The notes beneath the pieces were generated by a model. The model was given only the letters and a program-made list of their open reading frames with translations. It had not been told where the DNA came from and made no database searches. 64,000 nt of DNA, taken from the NCBI GenBank assembly GCA_951230915.1, contig OX579639.1, forward strand, positions 10,168,001 to 10,232,000, given 5' to 3'. A program made the position numbers and the translations under genes. The DNA is from Antitrichia curtipendula. Its lineage: Eukaryota; Streptophyta; Bryopsida; Hypnales; Leucodontaceae. This document shows positions 22,417 through 33,527 of the stretch, in pieces (positions within the stretch are counted from its first letter, which is position 1; each line of letters starts with the position of its first letter).

Positions 22417-24510
22417 ATGAATATGTTCAAAGATGAAGTGCCTTCCGCATATATAGAACCTATGGTACAACAAGGACCTCAAGGCTTCAATAGATCAAAG
22501 ACTTCATGGAACCAAAGACTTTCATCATTTACACAACCAATAACTCAAGTTGCACTTATCAATTCTAGCTCCCACCTTCAACCATACACCATTCCATCAT
22601 ATATGAACACTAGCCCCCTATCAGCACTTAGGAAAATCAATATTTTTGATGTTAGTGATAGTGACAAGAAAGACATTAGACTTGCATTTGCACTTTTTGA
22701 CTCTCGCAAAATTGGTAGACTAACATATAGAAAATTAAAGGTGATTAAAACTATGCCAATGTCTTATATTTTTTCATTTATTTTATATATTGACTTAATA
22801 TATTGTGTTTAACAAATCTTGGATATATATCTTTTCTATTTTTCTTTTTGATAATACAGGCAGCAATGAGAGCTTTGGAATGTAGTGCAAAGAAGGTAGA
22901 GGTGCAAAAACTAATGCATCAATTTTCAAAGGAAGATAATGATGAAATTGGCCATGAAGAGTTTATGCAAATTAGTATGTGATTAAAGATCTTTGTGATG
23001 AAATCAATTGAGATTATTAATTTATAGAAGCATAAATTGCATAATTTGATATTTAAGAAACCATAGTTATTTCATTATAGGATCTTCAAGTAAACATTGC
23101 AATTAAAGATCTTTAAGTTACTGGAATTTTTAAAAATTTTGTATTATTTTACAAAAATCAAGATTATAAAAGATTCATGTAAAAATTCTATAATATCTAG
23201 TAATACAAGATATATTATTTGTAATCAATGATCTAAATTTTTTTTAAATGAAGTGCTAAGGAAGTACAAGGAGAAGAATCCAAAAGTAAATGTTGGAACA
23301 ATCTTTGCAATCTATGATGTAGAAGGAAAAGGAAAAATATCAGTAAATTATTTCAACATCTTTAGCCTTTATTATAACTTGCAGCAAAAAATATTGTTTA
23401 ACTATATTTAATGATTATGTGCTTGTATTTGAGCAATAATTACAAAAAAATTAATAAAAATTAATAAAAAAAAATAGTTGTTATGTACTTTCTTCCATTT
23501 ATGAAATATGTTAGATGTATTTCAAGATATTTAATAGTTTTAATAGACACTGATTGTTTTAGCAAAATTGACTAAAGACTTACAGATAAAGAATTTAAGG
23601 AAAGTGGCCAAGAGTCTTGGTAGGGCTTTAACAAATGAACAACTTGAATCTATGGTTAATAATTGTGAGTTTCATACCTCTTTAGAGCTTGTACCATAAA
23701 TAAAAAAGAAGGTATCTAGAAAGTAAAGTAAATTATTTATTTAAAAAAGAATTAGCAAGATATATTTTTAATTGATACATTATTTATAATTTTCAAAAGT
23801 TTTTCTAACAATATATATTTATCAATACTTAAAAATTTCTAATAAATTAGAGTAGATATGAAGAATATATCTATGTTCTAATTGAATGTATTTTGGAATG
23901 TAGTTGATAAGGATGAAGATGGTGAAGGTAACATTTTATATTCTAATTATTTTTTTGATAATATTTATTTTAACCTTTACAAATAATCAATATGACATTG
24001 TCAAACAAAGAAACTAAATCAATCTTACAAATTTGTATGGTGCATTCAACCTGTCCTCCAACCTCTCTAATATGACCTTTCCTAATATGACCAATGCACT
24101 TGTCAAATATCCTTAACTTGTAGCACTTTCACAAGATCAAACTATGTCACAATCACTTGTATAGAATTTCAGGGAGTCAAATGAAAACATGTACTTCAAA
24201 TAAAAGATACATACCTTATAAACATGCAATATATTTTATATAACTAGTCTATATTAGAACATAATTGTATATCAAAGACTAAACTTATTTACTATTGATT
24301 ACTTTTCTTAACCCTACCAATGTTCAACGATTCTTATTTTAAACAAATTCATGTTTAAAAAGTGTCAATGTACACAATTTGGTAAATTATTAAAGTTTAG
24401 CCATTTATTAAAAGGATAGTTGACCTTTATATTTCTTCTCTTTGCATTCTTTGATGTGTGCAGTTAATGAGATGGAATTCTTTGAAATAATGAAACGGAT
24501 GCATGTTTGA
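22417..24510 (+). CDS. centrin-like EF-hand protein, six exons, only one canonical calcium loop
   Basis: Hand-joined exons are 22417-22740, 22860-22974, 23254-23342, 23586-23664, 23904-23927 and 24464-24510. All introns are GT..AG, all phases are continuous, and the product is 225 aa. The core aligns to centrins throughout: DIRLAFALFD, KLK|AAMRALE, GKIS|IKNLRKVAKSLG, LTNEQLESMV, and a DGE(V)NEMEFFEIMKR end. EF loops 1-3 lack key acidic ligands (DSRKIGRLTYRK, SKEDNDEIGHEE, DVEGKGKISIKN). Loop 4 (DKDEDGEVNEME) is canonical. A ~80-residue unrecognised N-terminal extension precedes the core. ATG 22417 is the first in the exon, and 22423 is an alternative. Centrins act at basal bodies and microtubule-organising centres; in plants with motile sperm they serve the locomotory apparatus. 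It appears intact, but the divergence leaves room for altered function. Confidence 0.85.
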
Positions 24511-26662
24511 GAGACATGACCAAATGGTTATGTAAATTTGGATTGCAATTTGTTTTGTCAGCAAGAAGCAAAAAGTAATTCACTCATGAGCATACTAGTA
24601 TTATTACAAAAAGGATTTCAAATCCTCTTTGAATTCAAATCCTATTATTATGAGAAATTTCAACATAGAAAACTTACCAATCAATATCTTAGGTTAGGTT
24701 GTTTTGTTTGTTACAATGAGATCTTTTAGGTTGTACACACCCCTAGTTGCGTTTTTGTTACTATTGGAAAGCCTTTTGCAAGAAGGGTTGCATGGGCTTT
24801 GATTCATGACATTTGGACATAGAGTGTGAAAGTTATAGATTTTTGAGTTATTTTTGGATCTTAAATTATGCTAATTAAATTATGTATCTTTTGGACCGTG
24901 TGATTGTTCACATTCTCAGTACCATTGGAAAGGGATGCCTGGGCTTTCATTTTGACGTTGGTAACAACATAGGGCACAATAGTAATTACTAAGAAAAACA
25001 TGGCTAACCAATGTGCTAACTAAGAATCAAAATGACCCACGAAAAGCCTACATAGCAACTTAGGGTCGGCTTTCTATGGAGTCGATATTAGTGAAGTCCA
25101 TTGATCAACGGTGGAATGGAAGTCTAGTTTTTATGAAGTCCCCATTCTACAGTTGATCCGTGGGATTTGATCACTGGCCTTGACTTGACATGGAAGCCAA
25201 CCCTTAGATTACCTATAGGTTGTTTCATGGTTGTTTCCATGGTCTTTAGATACTCAAATTTCTACCAGTGAATGGTCGACAATAAATCATGTAGATGGAA
25301 AGTGGTGTGTTGGTCTTGCATGTGAAGTAGCAAAATGAATTGAGAAGATTCCAATACCCAAGAGCGGTGTTGTTTTCAACACTTTAGTATCAAAAAAAGT
25401 GTTGAAAAAAGTGTCAACAAATATATCAAACCCGATATGTCATGAACGACTATAAAAAAAGTGTCAAAAAGAATGTTGGAAAGCGTGTCAAAAAAAGTAA
25501 CCAGAAAAAATAAATATAAATCTTGACTTTTTGGATTTCTAAATTTCTAAATTTCTAGGATGCCCAACCCTATTCAAGGTGCCTAGAGTAGCCCTAGGCA
25601 ACTAGCATGCAAGCAATGGGATTTGAATTCCTCACCTTATGTGTAGTAGTTGAAATTCATGGTGTCTTTCAACATGCATGAAATTGACGATTCTTTGTGT
25701 AACTTATATGAGAGGACATGTCTATTTAGCATTTCTTGCATCGAGGATCTCTATTTTTCAAGGTATTCAACTTCTCGATATACTTTTAAATTACTTAAAA
25801 ATTTCCTTAAAATTCAACAAAAAGACAAATCAAACCCAAGTTGTTTTATATTTTTTGGACTTCAGTAGCAAAAGTGTCAGAAACAACACCTTTTCTGAAA
25901 CAACACCTTTTCTGAAACATCTTTTCTGGTAGTGCTGGATCTTACTTGAAGATTGGTAGACAAAGTGGTTCTACCAACTATGCCACGTGGATCCTTGGTG
26001 CCCCTGGTTGAATGTAGACTGGATGGCAGACTAGAAACTCCTCCAGAGAAAGGGTTCCACTCCAAACAAGATAGCACAAAATGGTAGTACTGAAGAACAT
26101 GGGCACAGCAAATTGGATGATTACAATATACACACAAGAATCCACTATAATTGAACTTTGCAAAATACTGACGTTAACTGAATTCTCGGAGCACTGTGCA
26201 CCTGCACTTGAACCCAATTGGATACATCTCTATTTCGGCACAAATGAAGAATCTAGCACCAAATGGGCCTTAATAAAAGCACACGAGGAGATCTCTGTTG
26301 GCCATACAGTGATGGTAACAAGTCTAACAATAAACTACCCCTATACAACACTGTAACCAAACCGTCCTCTACTCATGCCCAGGGAAAATCTCAGTGCTTT
26401 GGCTGAAATGAATGTCAACTGTTTTCTTTAAGAAGTAAAAGCCCACCTTGGTTTAATATTCTCCTAAAGACCATGTTCACGTATGGCGTGTGCACAAATT
26501 GGCAGTCCATACAGAAGATGAAACCGGCAGTATCAACTTGGACATCAATCACCCCCTCAGAAATGATGCCCTGGTCTGTCAAGCTTGCTTGGAACTCTCA
26601 AACTGATGAGGTCGAGAGATGAAACCGGCTTGGTCATTTTGGTCGTAAACCTGACTTCTTGC
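24511..26662. other. intergenic region with short repeats and a CACTA-like end
   Basis: No gene is recognised. Around 25360-25500 AAAAAAGTGTCAA and GTGTTGAAA motifs recur. At 25870-25920 AACAACACCTTTTCTGAA is tandemly repeated. At 25600-25625 GGGATTTGAATTCCTCACC resembles a tRNA T-loop/B-box but no tRNA can be folded around it. Confidence 0.35.
25860..25936. mobile_element. possible CACTA-type transposon terminus
   Basis: TTTTCTGGTAGTG ends at 25936; on the minus strand it is CACTACCAGAAAA, close to plant CACTA (EnSpm) termini. Subterminal direct repeats of TTTCTGAAACAACACC lie just inside it, as in CACTA elements. A partner terminus was not identified. Confidence 0.4.
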
Positions 26663-29600
26663 CTACAGAGGATGTTGTGCTTCAATGTCAAAGTCCATTG
26701 TAGCAAGCAGGTTTACACTCCCATCAGGTGTCTCATTGATGGTGTTGGGAATACCATCGTCGACATCAAGTAGATTATCAATCCCAACTGGAGCAACAGG
26801 AACAGTGTTGGCCGTGTTACCCTCCTCCACAGCAACAGGTTTGTAACTCCCATTTGTGGCATCTGTGACAGCCTTCCCTGTATCATCAGATGCAGTAGGA
26901 AAATGATGGTTTCCAACAGGGGCGTCAGTAGTCACGCACTTTGTGGTAACATCATTAACAACATCATCAACAGCAACATCAACAGCATTATTAACAGCAA
27001 CATCAACAGCAACATCAATAGCAGCATCAACAACAGCCTCCTTCAATTTTTCGGTTGCCTCGTCCACTTCATGCTCAGCTGCTAACTCCATTGGGATCGA
27101 TCCATTCTGGGATTTCAGTAATTCCAGATACTTGCGTAGCTCTATCTTGTATCTCTCTTTGTCTTGCACACCTCGGTCTTGATAAGGCTGCAGATTCATG
27201 AACGTACAGAACATTACAACTGCGACAAAACGCATTTGTAGAGATATGACACGCCTCTTCTAAAACTTAGATACAAGATATATGCAAAACCAGACGTATG
27301 CGGTAGAGTCAAATTTTTCTGGTTGCATCAAAACATGCACATAGAATTCGTAAGATTGCTTTACTAAGGTAGAGAATACTAAACCGTTCGGGACATTGTC
27401 CCGCCTCCTATTGACCTATTCCTGTTACCAACACCAACTGATCTCTTCCAATACACTACACTTGGTTGGTCTTTAATTAGCAAGTGGTATAAGCATGACT
27501 TGGCTAAATGCCCATGGCCACATGCCTTTGAATGGAAATGAGTTTTTCAACTGTCCTTCCCTTGTGGTTTACAGCCTCCCACTTAGAATGATTGCATAAG
27601 GACTTCCAAACATAGTGATAAAAACTTGGTCTCAAGATATGCAGCTCTTGTATCCAAAGTGATCTCTCCACAGCGCTATCGTGATAGCCCGATGAAAGCA
27701 CTCCCTTACGTTTTGGTTAATGTGACGAAAATCGTATCCTCTACCTCACAAGAGATTCAAGTCAAATCGACCTAGAAAACCACTTGAGATTCGGGAGAAG
27801 GACAAACCATATACTCACCGTTTTCTCCTCCTCTGTGAGTTTATTCCAGGCATCCCCAATCATCCTGCTCAGCTCTTTGTCTTTTTCAGGATGCAAGGCT
27901 TTAAGCTTGGCACGCTGTTCCGCAAAGAAAAAATTGTAGCCCGTCCGGTTGGGACGTGGTGCATTTGGATCCTTTTTGGGCATGTCATCAGCACGTCTGC
28001 GTTTCCGCTTCATTTTACGGAGACTGGGCTCCTCCCGAATCAGAATAGGCTCTGCCCCGATGGTAGACTCATAATTAGGGATGGAGGCATGTTGTGGAGC
28101 CCTCTGCATGGGTGGCACGTGATATATCAGCCCTCGCATTTTCTCCGTGCCCACTGTGACCGAGACGAGGTATCCATGCTCAAATTTCCCTTCAATAGTA
28201 CTACGCATTGTGACCCCAACGGACAAAGCCGGATCCATAGCTGCAAAGTCCCATGAAACACACATGTGAGTTCAAAGTAATTTACATCTCTATCCAGTTC
28301 ACCCCAAACTGCCAATAGTGTTTGCTTCAACATCTATCAGGAGTTGAAATGAATCATTAGGAAGCTTCCAAGGAAGGTGACAAAATGTACCAATAGAAAG
28401 AAGAAATCATACTCTACATTTGTAAACAATTAGAAGTACGTTTTAAGTGTTATTGCTAACAAATGTTAGCCTCCAAAGTGAATTTCCATTTTTAGCTTGG
28501 GCAATTTGAAGTTAAGTACGTCATCAACGCATAAAATCCACGCAAATATGCAACATGGATGGGATCAGGACGAGGAATTGCTCCACAACAGAGAACTGAA
28601 CTCACAAGTACTGTCTTGTAAAGCTCACGGTAATAATGGTTTCCAAAGCAAAAGCCAAGGATGGCAAAAGTACAGAAAAATCATCAGACCAATATAAACC
28701 TGGCACTGCTTGAATGGGGAGGATCTTCCTCTTTCTGGATCTCTTAAAACCCGGTTGACCCTCTGTCGGTGTGAATGCTAATCCCACTGCTGAATCGCTT
28801 CTCTTAACACTAAGGGGGCTTGGCCCAGGCATTGATACTGCCAATCCAAAAACAAATAAAAAACCAAGTATGAGATACAATTTCCTCGTTCACAGCATTC
28901 AACACAAACTTCTCTCCACAAGCCATCTTGACATTGGTCTTTATCAGTCACAAATACGAAATAACCAAAGATGCAGCATTTTTATGAATATGACAAATGA
29001 GCCAGTCAAGAGACAGAAATGAACACGTACTAGGAGGCGGAATCAGAGGGCCCGTCTTCCCATGCAAATAGGCTTGCTCGAAGTAGTACAGAAGTCCAAC
29101 GTAATACTTGCGTAAAATATAGGAAGCACTAGTGGTGGTTTCAGCAAACTTGAAACAGTTCGTGACCTCCTTCCATTTCCTGTCTTTAATAACCTGATCC
29201 AACCAGAATTTGTGCAAAATTTTAGCACTACTGCATATCTTTATATCATCTTCCGATCCTAGTGAATCTCTCATAGTAACATTTACACGGAAAAAAGACC
29301 ACGGTGATATTAAGGAAATGTGACACAGAAAAAGAAAAAGAAACAGGAAAAATCACATCAAAGAAGGCCTAATACTGAGGTAAAGGGATACAGTACCGGA
29401 AAGGAAGTGACAAGCAGAATTACCTGCTCCAAACCCCCACGAGATGTGACTTCGACATAAAGAAGATGTAGATCAAGGTCATGTCCTCCCAACTTTGGAA
29501 TTCTGCAAAAACAATATTGGGTATGCTGTAGTACCACGTAAAATAAACAAGCCACAGCTAGAAAGAACTGAGATCAGTGCATCACCAAAGACCTCTTACT

Positions 29601-32600
29601 ACATTGAGTTAAACCATTTTTATTACACTAACATGATGTTAACCTAAAATATTATGTTTTTATCTATACGTGAAGCTTTGATTCATTCTATTTGGACTAG
29701 GGATGAGAAAGTTATGGACAATCTTAGTATTTCGGGCAATTTAAGCATCTTCTTAAGAAAAAACATTTTGTCCAACTTTGAATGCTAATATCTTCTAATC
29801 CGTACAGTCAAATTTGATAAATTTTTTACTACATGATCTCAGACATCAGACAGGTTAAGTATGATCCTACAGTTAAATTTAAAAATAAAAATAAAAATTG
29901 GTTTCCTTAAGTGGTAGTTTTGAGTGGTTTTTGACAGAAAACACCCTTGGGGCTTTCGGGGTTAACTTACAAAAGTTCTTAACCCATAAACGCCACCTAG
30001 GACGTTTTCTGGTCGATGAATGACAAAGAATCTCTCCCTGTACCACAGAAGTGCAACTATTCATTTGCCAATTTTGTGTGAAAAGAGAAGATCATCTACA
30101 GTAGTTTGTCTTCCAATGAGTGCTTTTGCATGATTTTAATCCAACAATTCACACAGTGACAAAACAAATGATTTCCACGGTTATGAGCCCGTCGTTTAAG
30201 GGCTAATGTTAAGTTAATACGCATTAGATTCCTGTAGCTCTCATATTGCATTCCTATGTTAAGTTGATGTTAGTATACTGAAAATGGTTTTAACTCAACG
30301 TTAATGCTATGTTGGTGTCACTGGATTTAAACCAACATTCAATCGACAGTTATTAAACGTTATATTAATATTGATCTACGGTCTTATTATATTGAAGATG
30401 AAACGCACCATTAATAACTTTGTCAATCTAAAGGGGGATCTTCTGTTACATGCACAGCATTCTGAGCAGCAAATGGTCCGAATTGCATGACTTACCCAGC
30501 GATGCTTTCTTCGAAGGTCTTCACCTCAGCAGCCCTTTCCCTCCCTCCTCTACCCTTTTTCCTGCAACATGTAGAAAATCCGTGTGAGCTCTTGAATATT
30601 GCAAATCAATACCGCAACCTGATGAATGTCAAGAGACATAGTTATACATAAAAGGCATCCGAATGCTGCACAACTTCAAAGCCCACGGTTGACAGCTATT
30701 AAATTTAAAGCGGCGCACTAATCAAAGTGTAACATAACGGCATCATATGCACACCACTAAAGTTGATATTTTTCTAATGAACGAAAATTCTGTGAGAGAG
30801 CTGCTCAGGCCCTGAAATGTACAGCTCAGGAACATTCTCTCCACTGAAAATACACTGGAATTCACCTGAGCAGCACTCTACCCACAATGCTTCCAGGCAA
30901 AAAGGCTGGCTATCGGTTCAATTCTCACACACTGTCAATGCACTCTGTTTCAAGCACTTACACTCCAAACACCCGAGACTACAACATTTGGATAACCTTG
31001 TACAAGCTTACGTGAGGCGCGTTCCAAGCACTGTGTGGAACTTGTTGAGAGCTTCCGCAAAGACCTCCTTACTCGCAACCACTTCCTCGTGCTTAAACAC
31101 GGCGGGAGGAATCGACTGGTTGGCCAACATAGAAATGCCGGGGATGCTACTCGTATCCCTGGCCACTGCAGAGTTGCTAAGGCTTTCACTGAGAAACCCT
31201 GGCGTCATTGAAGGTTGATTAATCGGAGTGCCATTCTGATCTGGCTTCACAACCTCGCCCTGCAGCTGCTCTGACAAGGATGGATTCTGATATCCGACAT
31301 ATTCAGACCGCACCAGATGCTGTTCAACATCAGGTCTAGTTACATTCGATTCCTTTGGCGCTTCTGAGTGTCCTCCAAACTCAGACACTTGTGGAAACTG
31401 CTCAGTTCGACCACTGGTTTCTACCAACAAACCTGTTGTATCACAAATTCACGCTGAAATTTTAGAAAGAGCACCACCATGTGATATCAATGAGTGTTCA
31501 AATGGCCAAATGTGGCCACTTTCATATCTATTGGTGTTGAATATATCATTTAGGAAGATTAAAGGATGTTTAACAACATGTACCAGTAGAAAGAAAAAAT
31601 GATACCCTACATGTTTTAACGATGTGTTTTGAAAGTGACTGTGATCGAATATGAGCTTCCAAAGTAAAGTTTCTAGTTTTATTTAGCTTTGAGAGCCATT
31701 TGATATGCAGGCTCCGCACAAAAGTGAAGAACGAAGACCTAGAAGAAGCACTAGCATCATGTGTTCATACCTGATTCTTGCTTCTCATCATGGCCATGAG
31801 AAGCACCCCTACGTCCATCGACGTCGATGTGGCTTAAGTCGCTTAAGTCACTGCACCTATTCAACGACAAATCTCCATGGATAGCTGGAACACCATCTCC
31901 GATTCCACCAAACGCAATCTGTGCACGCGCAGGCTCCAGTGAAATTTCTGGTTCTACTACCCTCGACTCCACTACTGCCGCAACATTCTCCATATTCTGT
32001 TCACTACTTTCTCCAGCATTCTGCATTCAAGCAAACGGTAGGAACTTCAGGTAAAACTTCACATATCAGCAATGCCGAAAGCTGGAGACCATAAAGCTAA
32101 TGATCCCAGAAAGCTAGTCACACTATCATGGCGCATTATCAACTGATTGCACCTTGAAGACTATCAGCACAGCGACTCTAAAAATTTCGAACCATGCGTG
32201 CCAGCTTCTTAACAGCAATAGTCCTGAAAATGCTGCAGATTTATGCTCTGGTTACGAAACATAACCGAAATGTAAGATAAACCCTAATCTCGTCAGGAAG
32301 TACTCATTAATTCGGCACTGGAATATTCCAATTCTCTTTCTCGTGAAGACAAAGCTTCTGCTTCCGCGGTAACGTTTAAACATACTTTCAGAAAACGCAA
32401 AAAAAATGGTTTCCTACTCAAACAGAATCTCTTCGTAACTCAGCATTTGCCACTCGTACTTGCACACGCTTTTGCAACAGTACCTACGCATTCTCGCATG
32501 ATCGTTTGATGCTAAGAAGAAAAAGCTGAAATTGGAGAAGCACTAGAAACGACCATTGTGCATGAAAACTTGGCCTAAAATTTTTGCAAACCACGAAACC

Positions 32601-32749
32601 AGCCCTTCACCGACTAAACCCCCCGGGAAAAGCCCAAAACCCCAAGAGCCACAAGACCGTTTCGCATTCACAAACAAAAAAACGCAAGAAATTCGGGGAA
32701 CGCAACTAACCTGAGGCTGCACCGAATGCTCCATACCTGAGGGATCCAT
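26663..32749 (-). CDS. ARID-HMG box DNA-binding protein (plant HMGB9/10/15 type), 9 coding exons
   Basis: Exons, in coding order: 32711-32749, 31771-32020, 31012-31432, 30496-30561, 29424-29502, 29031-29193, 28700-28837, 27819-28240, 26663-27187. All have GT..AG borders and compatible phases, giving 700 aa from MDPSGMEHSVQPQ. The N-terminal ~215 residues are disordered. The ARID spans ~217-335: EVFAEALNKFHTVLGT, then a 22-residue basic insert, PKLGGHDLDLHLLYVEVT, RKWKEV, SYILRKYY. A basic linker (KRSRKRK) follows, then the GKFEHGYLVSVTVGTEKMRGLIYHV segment typical of plant ARID-HMG proteins, and one HMG box at ~473-548 (DPNAPRPNRTGYNFFFAEQR to DKERYKIEL). The C-terminus has a Val/Asp repeat. 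The family binds AT-rich and bent DNA in the nucleus; Arabidopsis HMGB15 acts in pollen development. Confidence 0.9.
26940..27055 (-). repeat. coding minisatellite in ARID-HMG exon 9 (Val/Asp/Ala repeat)
   Basis: AACAGCAACATCAACAGC-type units on the plus strand encode IDVAVDVAVNNAVDVAVDDV on the coding strand. It lies after the HMG box and is in frame, so unit changes alter tail length without breaking the gene. Confidence 0.7.
29643..29961. mobile_element. TTAA-flanked miniature element in ARID-HMG intron
   Basis: TTAA flanks both sides (29639-29642 and 29962-29965). The right end CTTGGGGCTTTCGGGG and the interior resemble the arms of the 51623-53559 element, for example GATTCATTCTATTTGGACTAG and AGCATCTTCTTAA. 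It lies in the intron between exons 4 and 5, counted from the start codon, and leaves the splice sites intact. Confidence 0.55.
29983..30202. mobile_element. second miniature element in the same ARID-HMG intron
   Basis: TTAA (29979-29982) then CCCATAAACGCCACC on the left; GTCGTTTAAGGG on the right, followed by CTAATGTTAA. The inner stretch GTCTTCCAATGAGTGCTTTT also occurs at 58005-58030, so it is a dispersed family. Confidence 0.5.
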
Positions 32750-33527
32750 TAGCAACAAAAACAGAAAGCTCGCCAGGGTTTGAGACTTTGGCGCCACCAC
32801 TTCGCCAGTTTGAAGGCGAAAGCAGGCCCGCCCGCCCCCGCCCGCACCTCGCGCCGCGCATTTCAACATTCCCCGTCGAACTGAAGAAGAAGCGGTTGCG
32901 GAGTTGGCAGCTGACGCGGCGAGTTCGGAGTGGGCAGAAAGCGGGAGTTTCGAGGTGGGAGGGCGGACGTGGCGAGTTCGGAGTGGCCCGACTAAGGTAA
33001 ACCCCAGAGCCTGAGTTTTATCCACCCTGCCGAAGAGACAACTCCCACTTGTCGCAAAATCCACGTTGCCATTCCTGTCTAAGCTCCTGACGGCGGCCAG
33101 TTGCCCGAAGTAGCAGCAAGCCAGTTCCACTGCAATCCCAGCTCCAGTTTGCATTTAGTATCATCCGCTTTCGGCGACTGTGTCTGTTAGGCTTTCTCGA
33201 ATTTTATGTTACCATAGAACTCTATAGGGCCTCGCACATGAGTTCCCGTGGGGAATATTTCGTTGGAGAATCTCGCCACTCAGCTGTTGAAGATCGCCGC
33301 TATGGATCCACGAGAATGAAGACGCCAGTGATGTCGTGACTTGCTTCTCGTGAACATCACATCTTTGGGTTTGCAGAATTGCAGCTGGTTTAGAGAAAGA
33401 TCTCCTGATCTCCTGATCTCCTGATCTCTTCGTTTTCCAGAGTTCTTTGTACCTCTCCTTGGCGTACTTTCCTTCTACGCCGGGGTAGTAGAATTGTAGG
33501 AAATGCTGTTAGCAGCACAGTTTCGTG
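32750..33527. promoter_or_regulatory. shared intergenic region of divergent ARID-HMG and bZIP genes
   Basis: The two start codons are ~780 bp apart and point away from each other, so promoters and 5' leaders of both genes lie here. A GC-rich patch (GCCCGCCCGCCCCCGCCCG, ~32825-32845) is GC-box-like. A triplet repeat of GATCTCCT lies at 33400-33428. The short frame at 32788-33000 has no family motif and I do not count it as a gene. Confidence 0.55.

Noticed and set aside
22396..22812. Single-exon 138-aa reading of the centrin region
   Set aside because: The frame runs into intron sequence after 22740; splicing to five further exons restores a full centrin alignment.
25590..25640. tRNA gene suggested by GGGATTTGAATTCC
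   Set aside because: No acceptor, D or anticodon stems can be paired around it.
32788..33000. 70-aa Arg/Pro-rich frame between ARID-HMG and bZIP
   Set aside because: GC-rich promoter sequence with no family motif; it overlaps the expected 5' leader.
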